Below are positions 13,101-24,659 of a stretch of DNA of 64,000 nt, in pieces. Location of the stretch: the NCBI GenBank assembly GCA_025526935.1, contig JAHLKD010000072.1, positions 62,001-126,000 on the forward strand, read 5' to 3'. The number at the start of each line of letters is the position of its first letter. Position 1 is the first letter of the stretch. The notes below the pieces were generated by a model. It saw nothing but the letters and a program-made list of their open reading frames with translations, searched no databases and had not been told where the DNA came from. The position numbers and the translations under genes were made by a program. The stretch is from Cladochytrium replicatum (Eukaryota > Chytridiomycota > Chytridiomycetes > Cladochytriales > Cladochytriaceae).

Positions 13101-14238
13101 ACATTTTGTTAGGCATATGATATCTGTGAAATTCGTGATTTGGTTCCTGAAATGGTGTACTTGCTTGGGAAAATGGGCAACAACAGGAAAGCACTTTACA
13201 TGATAATCGAGAGGTTGGGTGATGTGCAGAGGGTTAGCAATCTGGGTAGTTTTGTACTTTGCACTTATTAACTTTTCCATTTAACAGGCAATTGACTTTG
13301 CGAAAGAGCAAAATGATGAAGATCTTTGGGAAGATTTGATCAAATATTCTATGGACAAACCAAGTATGGTACCCTGAGTGCTGAAATAAGATGTGCTCAC
13401 TATCTATTGTTATAGAGTTCATTATTGGCTTGCTGGAGAATCTTGGGTCTCATATTGACCCCATACGCTTGATCAAGCGGCTTCCTAATAATTTAGAGAT
13501 TCCGGGTCTACGAGGTGCATTGATTAAAATCATGACTGATTATGGCATTCAGGTACGTGAAATATCACAAAGAAAAAACTCAACCTTAAACCTAGGTATT
13601 TGTTCTGCTCTCTTTAGATGTCTCTCCGTGAAGGGTGTGAAAAGATTTTGATAAGTGACACTGTAGAGTTGCTGGAGAATTTGTATCGCGCTCAAAAACG
13701 TGGGCTCTCATTCACTGGTGAGTTAATCGCTTCACACTAAGCCACCATTTACTGTCAATGTAGAGGGAACCTTATGTGCAATATGTGACAACCATTTAAC
13801 CTACGAAGGTAAGTATCACCAGTACATTCATAAACTTGAACTCAACAAATATGAAAAGGGATCAATCAAACAAGCCGCTTAATTTTCTTCTTCTGTCGTC
13901 ACGTATTTCACGAATCATGCTTGCATGCGTCTATGGACGCCAAAACCAAAGGAACAGTGAAGGTGCATTCAATGACCCAAGGGAACCAGGCGGACACCTT
14001 AGCTGCTGCTGAGCAGTCGATTAAGCTGGTTTATGCGGACGGCAAGTCTGGAATGTCCACCATCAGTTCAGGTATGCCAGCTGGCAGGTCGCGATGGTCC
14101 ACTAACATGGAGTGAACTCCAGATACCGGCAAGCTCAGTATCCCAGTTAACTTGAGCTGGCGAAGTGGAGATACGCTTTCTCGTGAAGCCAAAAAGAAGG
14201 CTGCACACATGTGTCCCATATGTAGAAATGTAGCCTGA
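10192..14238 (+). CDS. VPS41: Vps41, HOPS-complex subunit with RING-H2 C-terminus
   Basis: Subunit of the HOPS tethering complex at late endosomes and vacuoles, linking Rab7/Ypt7 to SNARE-driven fusion. After an acidic N-terminus (MDGSEDKQFAGN) and a 56-base intron (10402-10457) comes the WD40 region: LGTHGGVVHILDINGND, then GEYVASASDDG, then a block with GVKIYDVVAQQKFAFIDRPP. The alpha-solenoid/CHCR region follows with YNMVLAYFLNSDHE, IKLEKLGDEELDDTLIK and GNNRKALYMIIERLGDVQRA. The C-terminal RING is split over three exons: CAICDNHLTYEG, then FFFCRHVFHESC after an acceptor in AAAAG near 13860, then HMCPICRNVA ending at TGA 14236-14238. The last intron is about 51 bases, with CACTAAC branch. 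More than ten introns are needed, and all junctions I tested keep the frame. The gene appears complete and intact. Confidence 0.93.
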
Positions 14239-14549
14239 TCAAATACTAAATTTGCTCTGTTAAGTAAACCGTGGCTGATCACTTGTTTGGGTGGCACACC
14301 AGCCACTGTATCGTGGCATTCCTACAGGCAAAAGGTGGGTGACGAAGGGGATGTTATTCCAAGCATTCCGAGAGATGCCGTTCGTTCAACGAAAGATATT
14401 GGACTGGTTTTCACACATTACTGAAGTCTTCCAAATCTGGGTGGTACACTACCGAATTAGTGTGCCCAAACGAGATCGCCAAAAGCAACCAAAACTCACA
14501 GCTGTCCTTTCAGTGACTTTCGTAGTTCGTTTGCAATCGATTTGTTGAA

Positions 14550-16386
14550 ATGTCTCGATTTGTGAGAGCTTCGAAGTACCGACATGTTTTTGGCACCCCA
14601 AACAAAAGGGATCAATGCTACGACAACATCAAGGTTCGACACCATTTTTGGTGTACATATTTGCAAACTAATTGACTATTTTTCCAAAATTAAATGAGTT
14701 AGGTCAGTCGCTCGGCATGGGATACGAACTTGGTGAAAGTCAACCCGCTCTTCGTCAGTGTCAACTTGGAAGCGTCTGGTGGTATGAAGGAGCAAATGCC
14801 GTTGCATCCATTCTCTTCTTAACAAAGAGATTAAGGTGGAGCATTCGCCGTCATCCCTCACGCCCATGTTGGAAAACTCGCCGAGAACTATCCGGTCATC
14901 AACGGGCACGCAGGGGCTGTGTTGGACACCGATTTCAATCCTTTCAATGACCACGTTGTTGCCTCAGCTTCCGAAGATACCAAGGTGTGTTTGCAGCATC
15001 TCAGTATTTCCAATTCTCAGCATCACATTATGTTTGTTAGGCGATGGTGTGGATTATTCCGGAAGGTGGACTAACGGAATCAATCGACAAACCAGCCTTG
15101 ACTCTCAGCGGACACGGTCGAAAGGTTCCCATACTTTCATGTCAAACTTTTCGAGTCAAAACTGATCAGTGATTATCAGGTTGGTCATGTGCTGTTCCAT
15201 CCCACGGCCGAAAACATCCTCTTGTCGACATCTGCAGGTACGCTCAATCAGCGAGCGTGTTGAATTTGTGTTAGCTAATGCCATCACCAACAGACTTTAC
15301 AGTTAAACTCTGGGATATCTCCAAGGGAGAGGAAAAAGTTGAGCTCAGCGGACACACCGAGATCATCAACTCCGTATCATGGAACTGGGAAGGAAACTTG
15401 CTTGTTTCTACGTGCAAGGACAAAAAGATCCGCGTGTTTGATGTTCGCGCAAACAAAGTTGTTCAGGTATGGGTTAAGGTGCTGCTAAAATAGCGTCTTC
15501 AATCTCAATGTACTCTGCGATTATCAGGAAACCGTTGGGCACCAGGGAATTAAGGGTTCGCGCGTGACATGGTTTGGGTCCACCCCCATCATTGGCACAA
15601 CCGGTTTCAGTCGGACATCCGATCGCCAGGTTTACATTTGGGATTCCAGGAACTTTGACAAAGCTCTTAAGGAGGAAACCATCGACACTGGTTCGGGGAT
15701 GCTGATTCCCCACTACGATGCCGACACCAGCATGCTTTACCTTGCTGGTAAGGGTGACGGAAACATTCGATACTTTGAATGGAGCGAAGAGGACACTTCT
15801 TTGTACGTTCTTTCGGAGTATAAGAGCTCGGATCCGCTCCGTGGTCTTGGCTTCCTGCCGAAACGTGCTTGTTCCATTTCGGAGTGCGAGGTCTCGAGGA
15901 TTTATAAAGTTCATCCAACGTTTGTTGAGCCGATTAGTTTCAAAGTTCCGAGAAAGGTCAGTTGATTTGTGGTACCTCCTTTTCCTACTATCTGATTACA
16001 GTCCTCCAGTCCGACCTTTTCCAACCCGACATTTTCCCCGACACGATTGGCCCCGATCCCTCCCTTACCGCTGACGAGTTCTTTTCCGGCAAAACTGCTC
16101 CGCCGAAGCTTATCTCTCTGGAGCACGGCTTCACGCACACCGCTGCTGCAAAAGAGTTTTTGACGAGCGCTCCTCAAATAGTCGAGCCCGAAGTTAAACA
16201 CCCTCAAACTGAAAAAGAGGTATCAATGAAATAAAATTTCATCTTTATTTCATTTTAACCATTTCCCGACAACAGTACCAAGATGCATACCACGCACTTC
16301 GAAAAGAGAACGAAGACTTGAAGAACCAGTTGAGCAGTCGCGATGCACGTATCCGCCAATTGGAATCCCAGCTTGCTAGCAAGTAA
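14550..16386 (+). CDS. CRN1: Coronin, actin-binding WD40 protein
   Basis: Binds F-actin and, through its C-terminal coiled coil, the Arp2/3 complex; acts in actin patches and endocytosis. The start is the ATG at 14550 with the coronin signature MSRFVRASKYRHVFG followed by DQCYDNIK. The next exon gives SAWDTNLVKVNPLFVSVNLE and then ASGGGAFAVIPHAHVGKL. WD repeats follow: NGHAGAVLDTDFNPFND, LSGHGRKV, SADFTVKLWDISKG, LSGHTEIINSV and CKDKKIRVFDVRANKVVQ. The conserved extension FLPKRACSISECEVSRIYKV and SFKVPRK precede the linker FQPDIFPDTIGPDPSLTADE. The last exon encodes a short coiled coil (YHALRKENEDLKNQLSSRDA) ending at TAA 16384-16386. Introns are short and every junction keeps frame. Its length, about 440-460 residues, is typical of short coronins. 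Confidence 0.96.
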
Positions 16387-16963
16387 TTGCATTAGTGATC
16401 TAGCGTTGATTCATGGACGCTGTATCGTTCTTCTTTTTCTTTTTCTTCGTTCGATGTTGGGTTGTTTTCATTGTGCTTTATTCGGTAGTCGTTGACAAAC
16501 TGTAATGGAATGTTCTTGTGGAGTCGGAAAATAGAGGACTTCTGCAACCTCATGTGATTATGATTGCTAGGCTCAAGAATTCTTGCTATTGCCATAACAG
16601 TGACTCAATATTATTGTTAGACAAAACTTTTCTGAAATCATCTCCGACGTCGAATTTCTTCTCTGAATATGAACCAACCAAACTTAGATGCTTACATGTT
16701 GCATCAAAACTTTCTTCATGACAGTTGCATATCATGTTCAATAGTCGAAGCTAATCCACAGCGCTTAGTTTTCCCGTGTTGTTTTCCAATGTTGGATCAT
16801 TCTACCCCTTGGTGGCAGTGGCGCTAGGCTTCCCAAAACGGCTAGCGGCATACTGATGGATGGCTGGGTGGTCTGAGCGCCACTTGCGGCACCCTTCAAC
16901 CGTTCTGTTTGTGAACAAAAATTGTGTTGACTTAGTGTTCTCGTACGACTATCCCAGCAAGCA
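16387..16963. other. Intergenic region between coronin and SH3 membrane protein
   Basis: No gene recognised. It should hold the coronin 3' end and the promoter of the next plus-strand gene. No repeats or RNA genes seen. Confidence 0.4.
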
Positions 16964-18639
16964 ATGCGCTCTCTCTCGAAGCACGTCACCATGCTGGCCG
17001 TGGCGGCGCTGGCCACATTGACGGTCGCGCAGGACCAATGCTTCCCTCTGACTGGCACCACTACTTGCCCCGAACTAGCTACTTTCTGTAAATATCGGGT
17101 TTTGTAACTTTCTGATTATTGTGCTGACCCACACACTCCAGCTGTTAAGAAGGTTGCCGATTTCACCGATGTTGCTACCTTCGACACTTACGTTACGTCT
17201 CAATTTAACAACAACACCGCATACGTTCAGTCCGTCAAAGATTTCTACAAATGTTCTGGTTGGGATGGAAGTGGACAGCGCTACCATGTCTCCAGCTTGT
17301 GCTACTACGTGAGTGGATGGTGGGGACCGAGATGACCGAATGAACTAATTCTAGTTCTAGTTGGTTCAGCAATCGGGCTGCACACAGCCTTCCGCTGTAA
17401 CTCCGCTGTGCAAGACGTCGTGTGATAACTTCATCGGCTCGCTTAAAAGTATCTTTGCGAATACAACAGCCTGTCCCGCCACCGACAGCGAGGGTGTGTT
17501 GCGACGAAACTCAGTCACAACTCCTTCCGAACTTGCCCCGTTCGCACACTTTTGCACTGTCCTCACGGTGACAAACTCTACTGGCGGTGCATGCGCTGAG
17601 GGTGTATCTTATGAAATGAACTCTTGTGGTGAGTGTCGTCGGGATCCGACCGAGTCTCAGGGATTGATAGAATATTTTCGCAGGTTTCTTCACCGCAGAT
17701 GAAGCAAAAGCTCATTGTGCAACTAACGCTGCTGATCCTTGCTGCGCTACAATGACTCAAGCTGCACTTACTGCTGCGGCTGATAACTTATACAACACAA
17801 CCAACAACATCTACATTATTACGGGTGTCTCCGTTGCCGTTCTCGTCATTGTGGTTGTTGGTTTCATTATCTACCTCCGCATGCGTCGCTGGAACAAGAA
17901 CACCACCAACGCCTTCCAGCCGATCATTGAGAAGAAGGACGAGGGAGGATCTGGTGGCAAGAACCGAATCACCCGTGCATTCAACCGTATGTCGAAAGCC
18001 TTCTCGCTTAAGCCTTCTAGCCGTGCTGCTCCTATTGGGAAGAAAGGTGGTCAGCAGAGCATGTACAGCCCCTCACCCTTCCGTGGCGGCAATGACCGAG
18101 GTGGACCTTCGAAGTTCGATGATGCACCCCTCCCGCCGATGCCCAACGTTTCGACTATTCGTAAAAAGACTGGGCCTGGTGGTGTGAACCCCAACGCCGC
18201 GATGCCTACAATGTCGATTATGACCGCAGACCCTCCTCGGGATACGATGTACGATGCTCGTCGTGGCCCTGACACGATGTACGACGCTCGCCGCGGGCCT
18301 GACTCGTCCTACACTGCGATTGGCCCTGCACAGTCATCTTTCCCGCCTATGACTGCGGTTACCAACGCTGACTCGGTTGTTGGATACACTGTGACCATGA
18401 AAGCAGTTGAAGAATTCTTCCCAAGCATGGACGACGAGGTTCACCTTCAGCCTGGAGACACTGTCCAAGTGGTCGAGCAGTTCGACGACGGATGGGCGGT
18501 CGGCAAGAACTTGGACTCTGGCGAAATCGGTGCATTCCCGATGGCCTGCCTTGCCCAACTCTCGGAGAACACCGAGGGACGTAGGAAGAGCGAGTACAGA
18601 GCCCGTACCCAGAGTTTGTACGGCGGTCAGAGGCGATAA
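16964..18639 (+). CDS. Single-pass membrane protein with cytoplasmic SH3 domain
   Basis: Probable plasma-membrane signalling or polarity scaffold. The start at ATG 16964 gives a cleavable-looking signal peptide (HVTMLAVAALATLTVAQ). A Cys-rich, N-glycosylation-motif-rich ectodomain follows, joined over introns 17088-17141, 17309-17360 and 17629-17683 (CTGW-type donors, CTAAT/CTGAT branches). The transmembrane helix IYIITGVSVAVLVIVVVGFI is followed by the basic stop-transfer RMRRW. The cytoplasmic tail is Lys/Gly/Pro-rich and contains a duplicated DTMYDARRGPD unit near 18240-18310. It ends in an SH3 domain: EEFFPSMDDEVHLQPGDTV, then FDDGWAVGKN, then GAFPMACL. The topology resembles yeast Fus1, but sequence similarity beyond the SH3 is not evident, so no gene symbol is given. 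The TAA ends at 18639. Confidence 0.84.
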
Positions 18640-19554
18640 GTTATAGTGGTTTAGCTGCCCAATCATTGCCTTATCTTTACTTGTAACCGCTTTCCTTCGG
18701 CTTCATTCTCTTTGTTTTCTGTTCTGTTCGCAACACCAAGCGGTCTATTGTTGCGATCGCGGTTGTTGCTTGCTTCGCATTTGATTGTGATTACTTGTAA
18801 TCTTCTTTTGAAACATCAACCACCCTTTGATTTGGCCCAATTCCATTTCAGTTCTTTTTCTTTGAAGACCACACTCTACACACCACTGGGTGTCAAAGCG
18901 AATTGTTACTTGTTGCTTTCCTTTTTGGCTATATATAACATGGTACAAAATTTCTTGGTTTTGAAAGCAGCGACAGTTGAGGGTGAACGCGTTCTGTTTT
19001 AGAAACTGAACGAGATTCATTTCAGCCAAAATAGAGACTGAATTGCCGTTCCAATAGTGCTCCATCAACGTGCTTCAGCTTTATTATAATATTTCCAGTT
19101 GTTGTTGCAAACTTCGCCTGCGTTGAGTGGCAGGACACTTTGTCCGGATTAGGCGTGGGTTCCGCCAATCAAATCTGTCCCAGCAAATAAACCCTCGTAA
19201 CCCTTCGATAGTGTCGATTTTCGATAATCCCCTTTGCTCAAAGGCTCTGCTTTACTCGAAGAGATCGACTCACAGGGCACCAGTATATTCCTTTCTCTGT
19301 CTGGTGAGTAGTTGAGCATGATGTGGCAGGTTTTGTGAACTGGACGTGTGCTCGACCGCGACTCGACTTTGGCTCAGAAAAGACTGGTTGAGAACACATA
19401 CTTTGAAATTGATACTGAACCAAAACCGCTTTCATCCTGCTTGAAAACCCCGGTCATCGCGCTGGAAAACATCACGATGACCCCAACTTTCAGATTGGTC
19501 GCGTGCGCTTTTATCTTCAGTGCTCGCTAGACCAAACCAACAATTCAACCAACC
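18640..19554. other. Intergenic region, about 0.9 kb
   Basis: No coding sequence, tRNA or repeat I can support. It probably holds the 3' UTR of the SH3 protein gene and the promoter of the bromodomain-like gene. A TATATAAC string lies near 18930 but too far from the next ATG to call a promoter. Confidence 0.4.
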
Positions 19555-22518
19555 ATGAAACGGAAGAAGTCCTCTGCTGCAGACGAAGACTATAACACGG
19601 ACGACCCAAATCTACAGCCAAATCCTTCCACTGCCGCTTCACAAGGAAGTCACAGCAAGAACAGAAAGTCTAGGCAAAGTGACGTTGCTGAAAGTGAAGA
19701 GGGTATAGTCGGAAAGTCTTGGCTATCACCAATATTTTCATCTCATATTTCTCCGCCTCCCAAACGGCGTTCTTCGTCGGTAGGATCGAAAAGCAGAAGT
19801 AATGGTGCCGGTGGAGCTGCAATAAACTCTCCGAACGGCGATCCAACAAGTCCGGAACTCCATCAGTCTGGGCATGCTACGAACGGAGACGAAACAGGCG
19901 ACACTGTGGCTCCCGAAGCGGATGTCGATGCATTATACGACGTGCTGCACAAGCTGATTGTCGTGTTAATTGGGTATGTATGATTTGCTTGTATTGATTG
20001 CTGTTCAGGGTACCGAGTGCTTGATTTTAGAGAGGACACCAAGAAGCACTTTCTCGAATTTCCTGACCTTTCGGAAGAGGAAAATGCTCGCAATGTGAAA
20101 CCAATGGGTCTTTCAACGATGAGAATAAAGGTTGAAGACAGAGCGTATTGGTCTCTAGCCGATTTTCAGGTGTGTCGTCTGATGGCTTCGTCCTATTCAG
20201 TTTCTGAAACATCGTTTAGGACGACTTTGATCTGATGACGAAAAACATGGTGCTTCATCTCCCATTTTCAGAAGAGAGACATAGCGCCTTGCAGCATTTT
20301 TCGAAACTTGGAAACCGGTTGATCAACTTGCAATACGAAAAACTGCCTCAAACAGTTCGGACTAAAAAGCGTGACGAAAAACGTGGGCGTGGAAGACCGG
20401 TTAGCTTTTTCTTTTGTAAAATCAAATAATTGCTTACACCTACACCCTTAGCCAAAACTTCAGGAAGCAGGTTAGACACTATTCAATTTCCCCGATTGTT
20501 GCTGATGCGTGTTGCAGGAATACGTTCCCAAAAGGTTGCGTTAGTCAAGAAGGTGTATGATGGGGCACGGCCAAGCTACTTCTTCTCGAGCTCGTCGAGA
20601 ATTCCGTGGACGGAGCAAGATACCCAGAACATTGGTCAGTTAGCGCGAAGTATACTCTACATTGCGCACCATTAATGCTCTTTGAATAGGAAGTGGAGAA
20701 GTTGATAAGATGAATATCATTCCGTCGAACCCGTTGCCTCTGGACAGTGTACCGAACTTGAAGTACTCCTCTTCTGGACCAGATTCCAAGCTGCGACTTC
20801 GGCAGAATGTTACAGAGAAAGTCTACGGCAGATCGAGTGAGTTTACCATCCCATTTTGCGACGATCATCCTGACTGCCAGTGCAGCTGAATTCCTTGATT
20901 ATGGCCCATTCGCGACTTTCGCACCAACTTGCAATTCCCGTGATGCAAATATTTCGGAACAAGAATCAGCACGTCTTGCGAACCGAAACATTGAACGGCT
21001 TTTGCCGACAATTTTAAGCCACTCCTTTGACCTTACTGGCCAGGCATCGGACTCTGTTCCGGGTCTCCGGAAGCGAAAGCGACGTAGTGTAGGCGGTGTG
21101 AGAATTGTGGATGGGATGGACAAAAACACAAGCGAATCAATTGATGACCATTCGAAAACGATGCGCCAATCCATAGACGCCATCGTGACCCTGTTGCCGT
21201 TTCCGCCAGCAGATGTGATATCCCCCGATGAGCTTGTCGAGCTGCTATCTCAGTATGACGGAGAAGAGTTGGCTTCAGGGGCAGGAGTCGAATCGGACCC
21301 AGAACTGAAGAATCTACACAGGTTCTTGTTCCCTCGGCAAAGTGCTAAGTCGGATCATCATCGAGCAGCATTCGTGAGTGGACTAGAAAGCACGAGCGCC
21401 GAAGAGACCGGTAGTCATAGTGAGGATCGCACTGAAGAAGAAGAAGCGGTTAGCGGACAAACGATTGGTGATGAAACACAGGCAGAAAAGAGACTGATTT
21501 ATGACGTCGACAAGATTCTTGAAGAGAATGCTGAGCTGTTGATCATTTTGAACGAAGTGCAAGAAGATCGACTGGCGAAGGGCAAGTCCTATCCCAATTC
21601 AGACGAGTTAAGATTAGGTAAGTAGTCGGATTGTCTCTTGTCCGTTAAAGTATCAGGTTCATGATCAGAACTACTTTAGCCGAGCTTGTGTTGAACAACA
21701 CATTGAAGCTGGTGCGGCTCGCAGAGCCTGGCAAGCTCGTTCAAAATCGCGAACATCTGAGGGACATGAACAAAATCCTGGTTCCTGGAAACAGTCAAGC
21801 TACTTGCTACAAAGGGGCACTTCCGCTCAATCGCGCATTTGCGTACCACACAAACCACGTCTTGCGTAGCAATTTCCACCCAATGGCTGGAAGTGCGCCA
21901 ACTCACATTGTGCACACTTACCCTATCCCGATGGCACCACCTCAGATGACGACCAAACCCAAAAGTGCAGCGAAGCAAGCTCTCCAGCAGCACATTCAGC
22001 AGCAACAGCAGCAACAACAGCAGCAACAACAGGCTACACCAACTCAGCAGCCAGCACCTGTACCGCAGGCAACGCATAACTTGAATCAGCTTGCGCAGAT
22101 ACTGGGGCTGTCTGGCGGGGGTGGCTCGGCGTTCAGTACCCCAACAGCGGCTCGCCCAACACAAATGATTGGATCACTTGCTCAGGCGTCCGCCCAGCAG
22201 CCCTCGCCTTTTCTTGGGCTCATGAACATGCCAGGAATGCCAAACCTTGGAGCTGCCGCACTGCAGAATCCCCAATTGACTGCTGCATATTATGCACTTC
22301 TTACAGCGGCTGGAGCATCTCCTGCTCAGCGACAAACGCCAAACCTGCCGTTCGGAGTTTTGGATGGACAGCTTGGGTCGCAGGTGAATTTGTTCCATCG
22401 TGGAATGGCACATGGTTCTGGTATGGGAGGAACGGATGCTGCAACAGCTGCTGCCGCAGCCGCGGCAGGGCTAAGCGGGTTTCCGCAACTGATGTTTGGG
22501 CAAGGGCCCATGATATGA
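19555..22518 (+). CDS. Bromodomain-like protein (BRD7/BRD9-type) with poly-Q tract
   Basis: Putative chromatin-remodeller subunit. The start MKRKKSSAADEDYNTDD is followed by a disordered Ser-rich region, then DALYDVLHKLI and, after an intron, EDTKKHFLEFPD, KPMGLSTMRIKVEDRAYWSL and ADFQDDFDLMTKNM. This matches the PMD.STM..K...Y.SL.EF..DF.LM..N block of BRD7/9 bromodomains. Where the family has the YN carrying the acetyl-lysine-binding Asn, this protein has HLP, and the ZA-loop Tyr is not visible, so it may not bind acetyl-lysine. Later exons (from about 20690) carry SRIPWTEQD and a long acidic/basic region. The last exon (from about 21666) has AELVLNNTLKLVRLAEPG, a run of 12 Gln at about 22006-22031 and a Gly/Ala-rich tail. 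The TGA ends at 22518, 90 bases before LST8. Confidence 0.72.
22006..22031 (+). repeat. CAG/CAA repeat encoding poly-Gln
   Basis: Mixed CAG and CAA codons give 12 consecutive Gln within a wider Gln-rich segment. The mixed codon use would limit slippage compared with a pure CAG tract. Confidence 0.8.
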
Positions 22519-22607
22519 GAAAGAAGTGTGTTTTGTATCCAATTGTTTTAGAAATGCACTTTTACAAGATTTACCGCAACTCAGTGGCTTGGTGGTAGCA
22601 CTGCAAG

Positions 22608-24093
22608 ATGCCCCAACAGGCACAGATTCCATTAGTTCCCCCAGGAAATGTGACGGAAGTTGTGCTGGCGACGTCGGGGTACGATCACACCATTCGTTTC
22701 TGGGAAGCACTTTCGGGAATTTGCGTGCGCACCATCCAACACCCCGACTCGGTGCGGTTGAATGCAATTGTGGGCAAGCTGATTCTAAACGTTGGCATTC
22801 CCATACATGCACGTTCTGGCGATCAACTATCGATTAATGGATGAAATTGACTTTGGGTGGAACACTTGTGAACTTTCCTGAACTCGTAACAGCAAGTCAA
22901 CCGACTCGCAATCTCTGCCGATAAACGGTGCCTTGCCGCAGCAGGGAACCCACATATCAGACTGTACGAAGTTCAAAATACCAACCCAAATCCTGTAATG
23001 AAATGCAACATGGCTTTGGATAACAACGCCACTGACATTGGGATTCGGAAAAGATTACATCCTTCGACGGGCACACTGGGAACGTGACTTCAATTGCATT
23101 TCAGTCCGCAGGGCGCTGGATCGTTTCAGGGAGTGAAGATGGGACGATCAAGATTTGGGATGTGCGGTACGTCTGTATGGAAAGAACGCGCTGAACCATG
23201 TCGTTTCTCATTGTAATACAGTGCTCCAGGGATCCAACGAGATTATGATCTCAAGACCCCAGTGAACGATGTGATCATTCATCCTAACCAGGGCGAATTG
23301 ATTTCGTGCGATCAGAACGGTGCCATTAAGATTTGGGATCTGGGCGAAAACGCATGCACGCATGAATTTGTATGTTGGGACGCAAATAAGAAGCGTGATG
23401 GGCAAATGATGTGTTGATATGGCGGGCAGGTTCCCGAGGAAGATGTTCCGGCACGGTCAGTCACGATGGCTTCGGATGGCTCATCATTGATTGCGGCCAA
23501 CAACAAGGTGAGGTGCAAGTGTGGATCTGTTGTATGCAAGTGTACAATGGACCCCCTTTTTTGCAGGGAAACTTTTATGTTTGGCGGACAAAGAGTAAAG
23601 GAGAGCTGTCGGACTTGGAAGGTGTTCAGCAAGTGAACGCACATTCTCGCTACATCACAAAGTGTCTACTGAGTCCTGACACAAGGTATGTTAACTTTCG
23701 ATTGGCTTCTTGTTTTGGTATGCTTAAAATGATTGTCTAAACAGAACGCTTGCGACATGTTCAGCAGACCACACTGTGAAAATCTGGAACGCAACAGCCG
23801 ACACTTCTGAAGGGTTGCAGCAAGGACGGGTCAAATTCGAGCTTGATAAGACTCTGACGGGGCACCAGCGGTGGGTGTGGGACTGCGCTTTCTCAGCAGA
23901 TTCTGCGTACCTCGTCACAGGTGAAGAGCACTATAGCGGCTCTTTTCTTCGGTGTTGACTGATGAAAATGAAAATAGGATCGTCGGACCACTCTGCGCAA
24001 CTGTGGGACTTGAACACAGCCGATCGAATACGGCAGTACAATGGACACCAGAAAGCGGTGGTGTGTGTTGCATTGCACGATGTCAGCCTGTAG
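22608..24093 (+). CDS. LST8: LST8, WD40 subunit of TOR complexes 1 and 2
   Basis: Stabilises the TOR kinase domain in TORC1 and TORC2. The start at ATG 22608 is the family start context, followed by [20 protein letters not shown] and TIQHPDS. A roughly 135-base intron leads to [20 protein letters not shown] and [10 protein letters not shown] further intron (donor GTAATG after NPNP) leads to [15 protein letters not shown] and [17 protein letters not shown]. Then come [36 protein letters not shown], the exon GNFYVWRTK, then [40 protein letters not shown], and [20 protein letters not shown] with [14 protein letters not shown]. Seven WD repeats are accounted for. The stop is TAG 24091-24093. The length, about 310 residues, is the family norm, and all junctions keep frame. 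Confidence 0.96.
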
Positions 24094-24105
24094 CATAATA
24101 CGACA

Positions 24106-24247
24106 TGACAACGTTGTCTACTACTCCATGGACATGACAACGTTTCATATATAACCTTGTCAACGTTGCATACATAGACTTGACAACGTTGACAACGTTG
24201 CCTCCATAGGCTTGTCAACGTTGCGTACTTAGACTTAACAACGTTGG
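24106..24247. repeat. Array of seven CAACGTTG palindromes behind LST8
   Basis: Near-identical sites based on the self-complementary octamer CAACGTTG (one copy reads CAACGTTT) occur near 24109, 24138, 24161, 24183, 24192, 24216 and 24238. Most are spaced 22-29 bases apart; one pair overlaps as TTGACAACGTTGACAACGTT. The spacers are short, AT-rich and partly similar (forms of CATAGACTTG recur). The array begins 13 bases after the LST8 stop. It could be a cluster of protein-binding sites, a 3' UTR element or a short tandem repeat; no known family is assigned. Confidence 0.85.
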
Positions 24248-24310
24248 GTATGTGGATACAATATATTATTCATGGCATGGTACAAGTTAGCCAATGCAGG
24301 TCATGACCAT

Positions 24311-24640
24311 TGATTACTCTTGCCGCTCGTCAACGAGTTGCTTTTTCCATTGCCTCAGTGCCTCTTCAATATCTCCAAATGTGGTCACCACTGCCTTCAG
24401 CCGTTCATGAACGTCTTGGAGCGACGTGACGGTTTGGTTATGCTCTACCTTTGTGTTGTAGTGGTCACATAGCATTTCAACTTTGTCCAGAAAGAGTGGG
24501 ATCACGTTGGCCACATTAGTCGCTTTGCAGCAACGCTCTCACGTCGAGTTGCGTCTTTCAAGGCTCCGATCGCCCCACTCAACGCCGAGCTACTGTAGCC
24601 TGTAATATCCTCTGCTTGAACTGCAACAATGGCCAAAACC
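24311..24640 (-). pseudogene. Frameshifted small secreted helical protein (remnant)
   Basis: A minus-strand frame begins with a signal-like hydrophobic run (VLVVLAIVAVQAEDITGYSS) and continues as a helical segment (SGAIGALKDATRRE). Near 24530 the reading shifts by one base into NVANVIPLFLDKVEMLCDHY, then through LQDVHERLKAVVTTFGDIEE to a stop at 24314. No ATG precedes the signal-like run in frame; an in-frame TGA does. I do not recognise the family. The shape resembles the many small secreted helical proteins of fungi. It is likely non-functional as read. Confidence 0.42.
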
Positions 24641-24659
24641 ACCAATACACGCTGGCTCC

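Noticed and set aside
21676-22164. Minus-strand 162-codon frame opposite the poly-Q exon
   Set aside because: Leu/Cys-rich antisense of CAG/CAA repeats; the plus strand carries the conserved gene.
24106-24247. The palindrome array read as a CRISPR array
   Set aside because: Repeat units are 8-12 bases, spacers are short and similar to one another, there are no cas genes, and the genome is eukaryotic.
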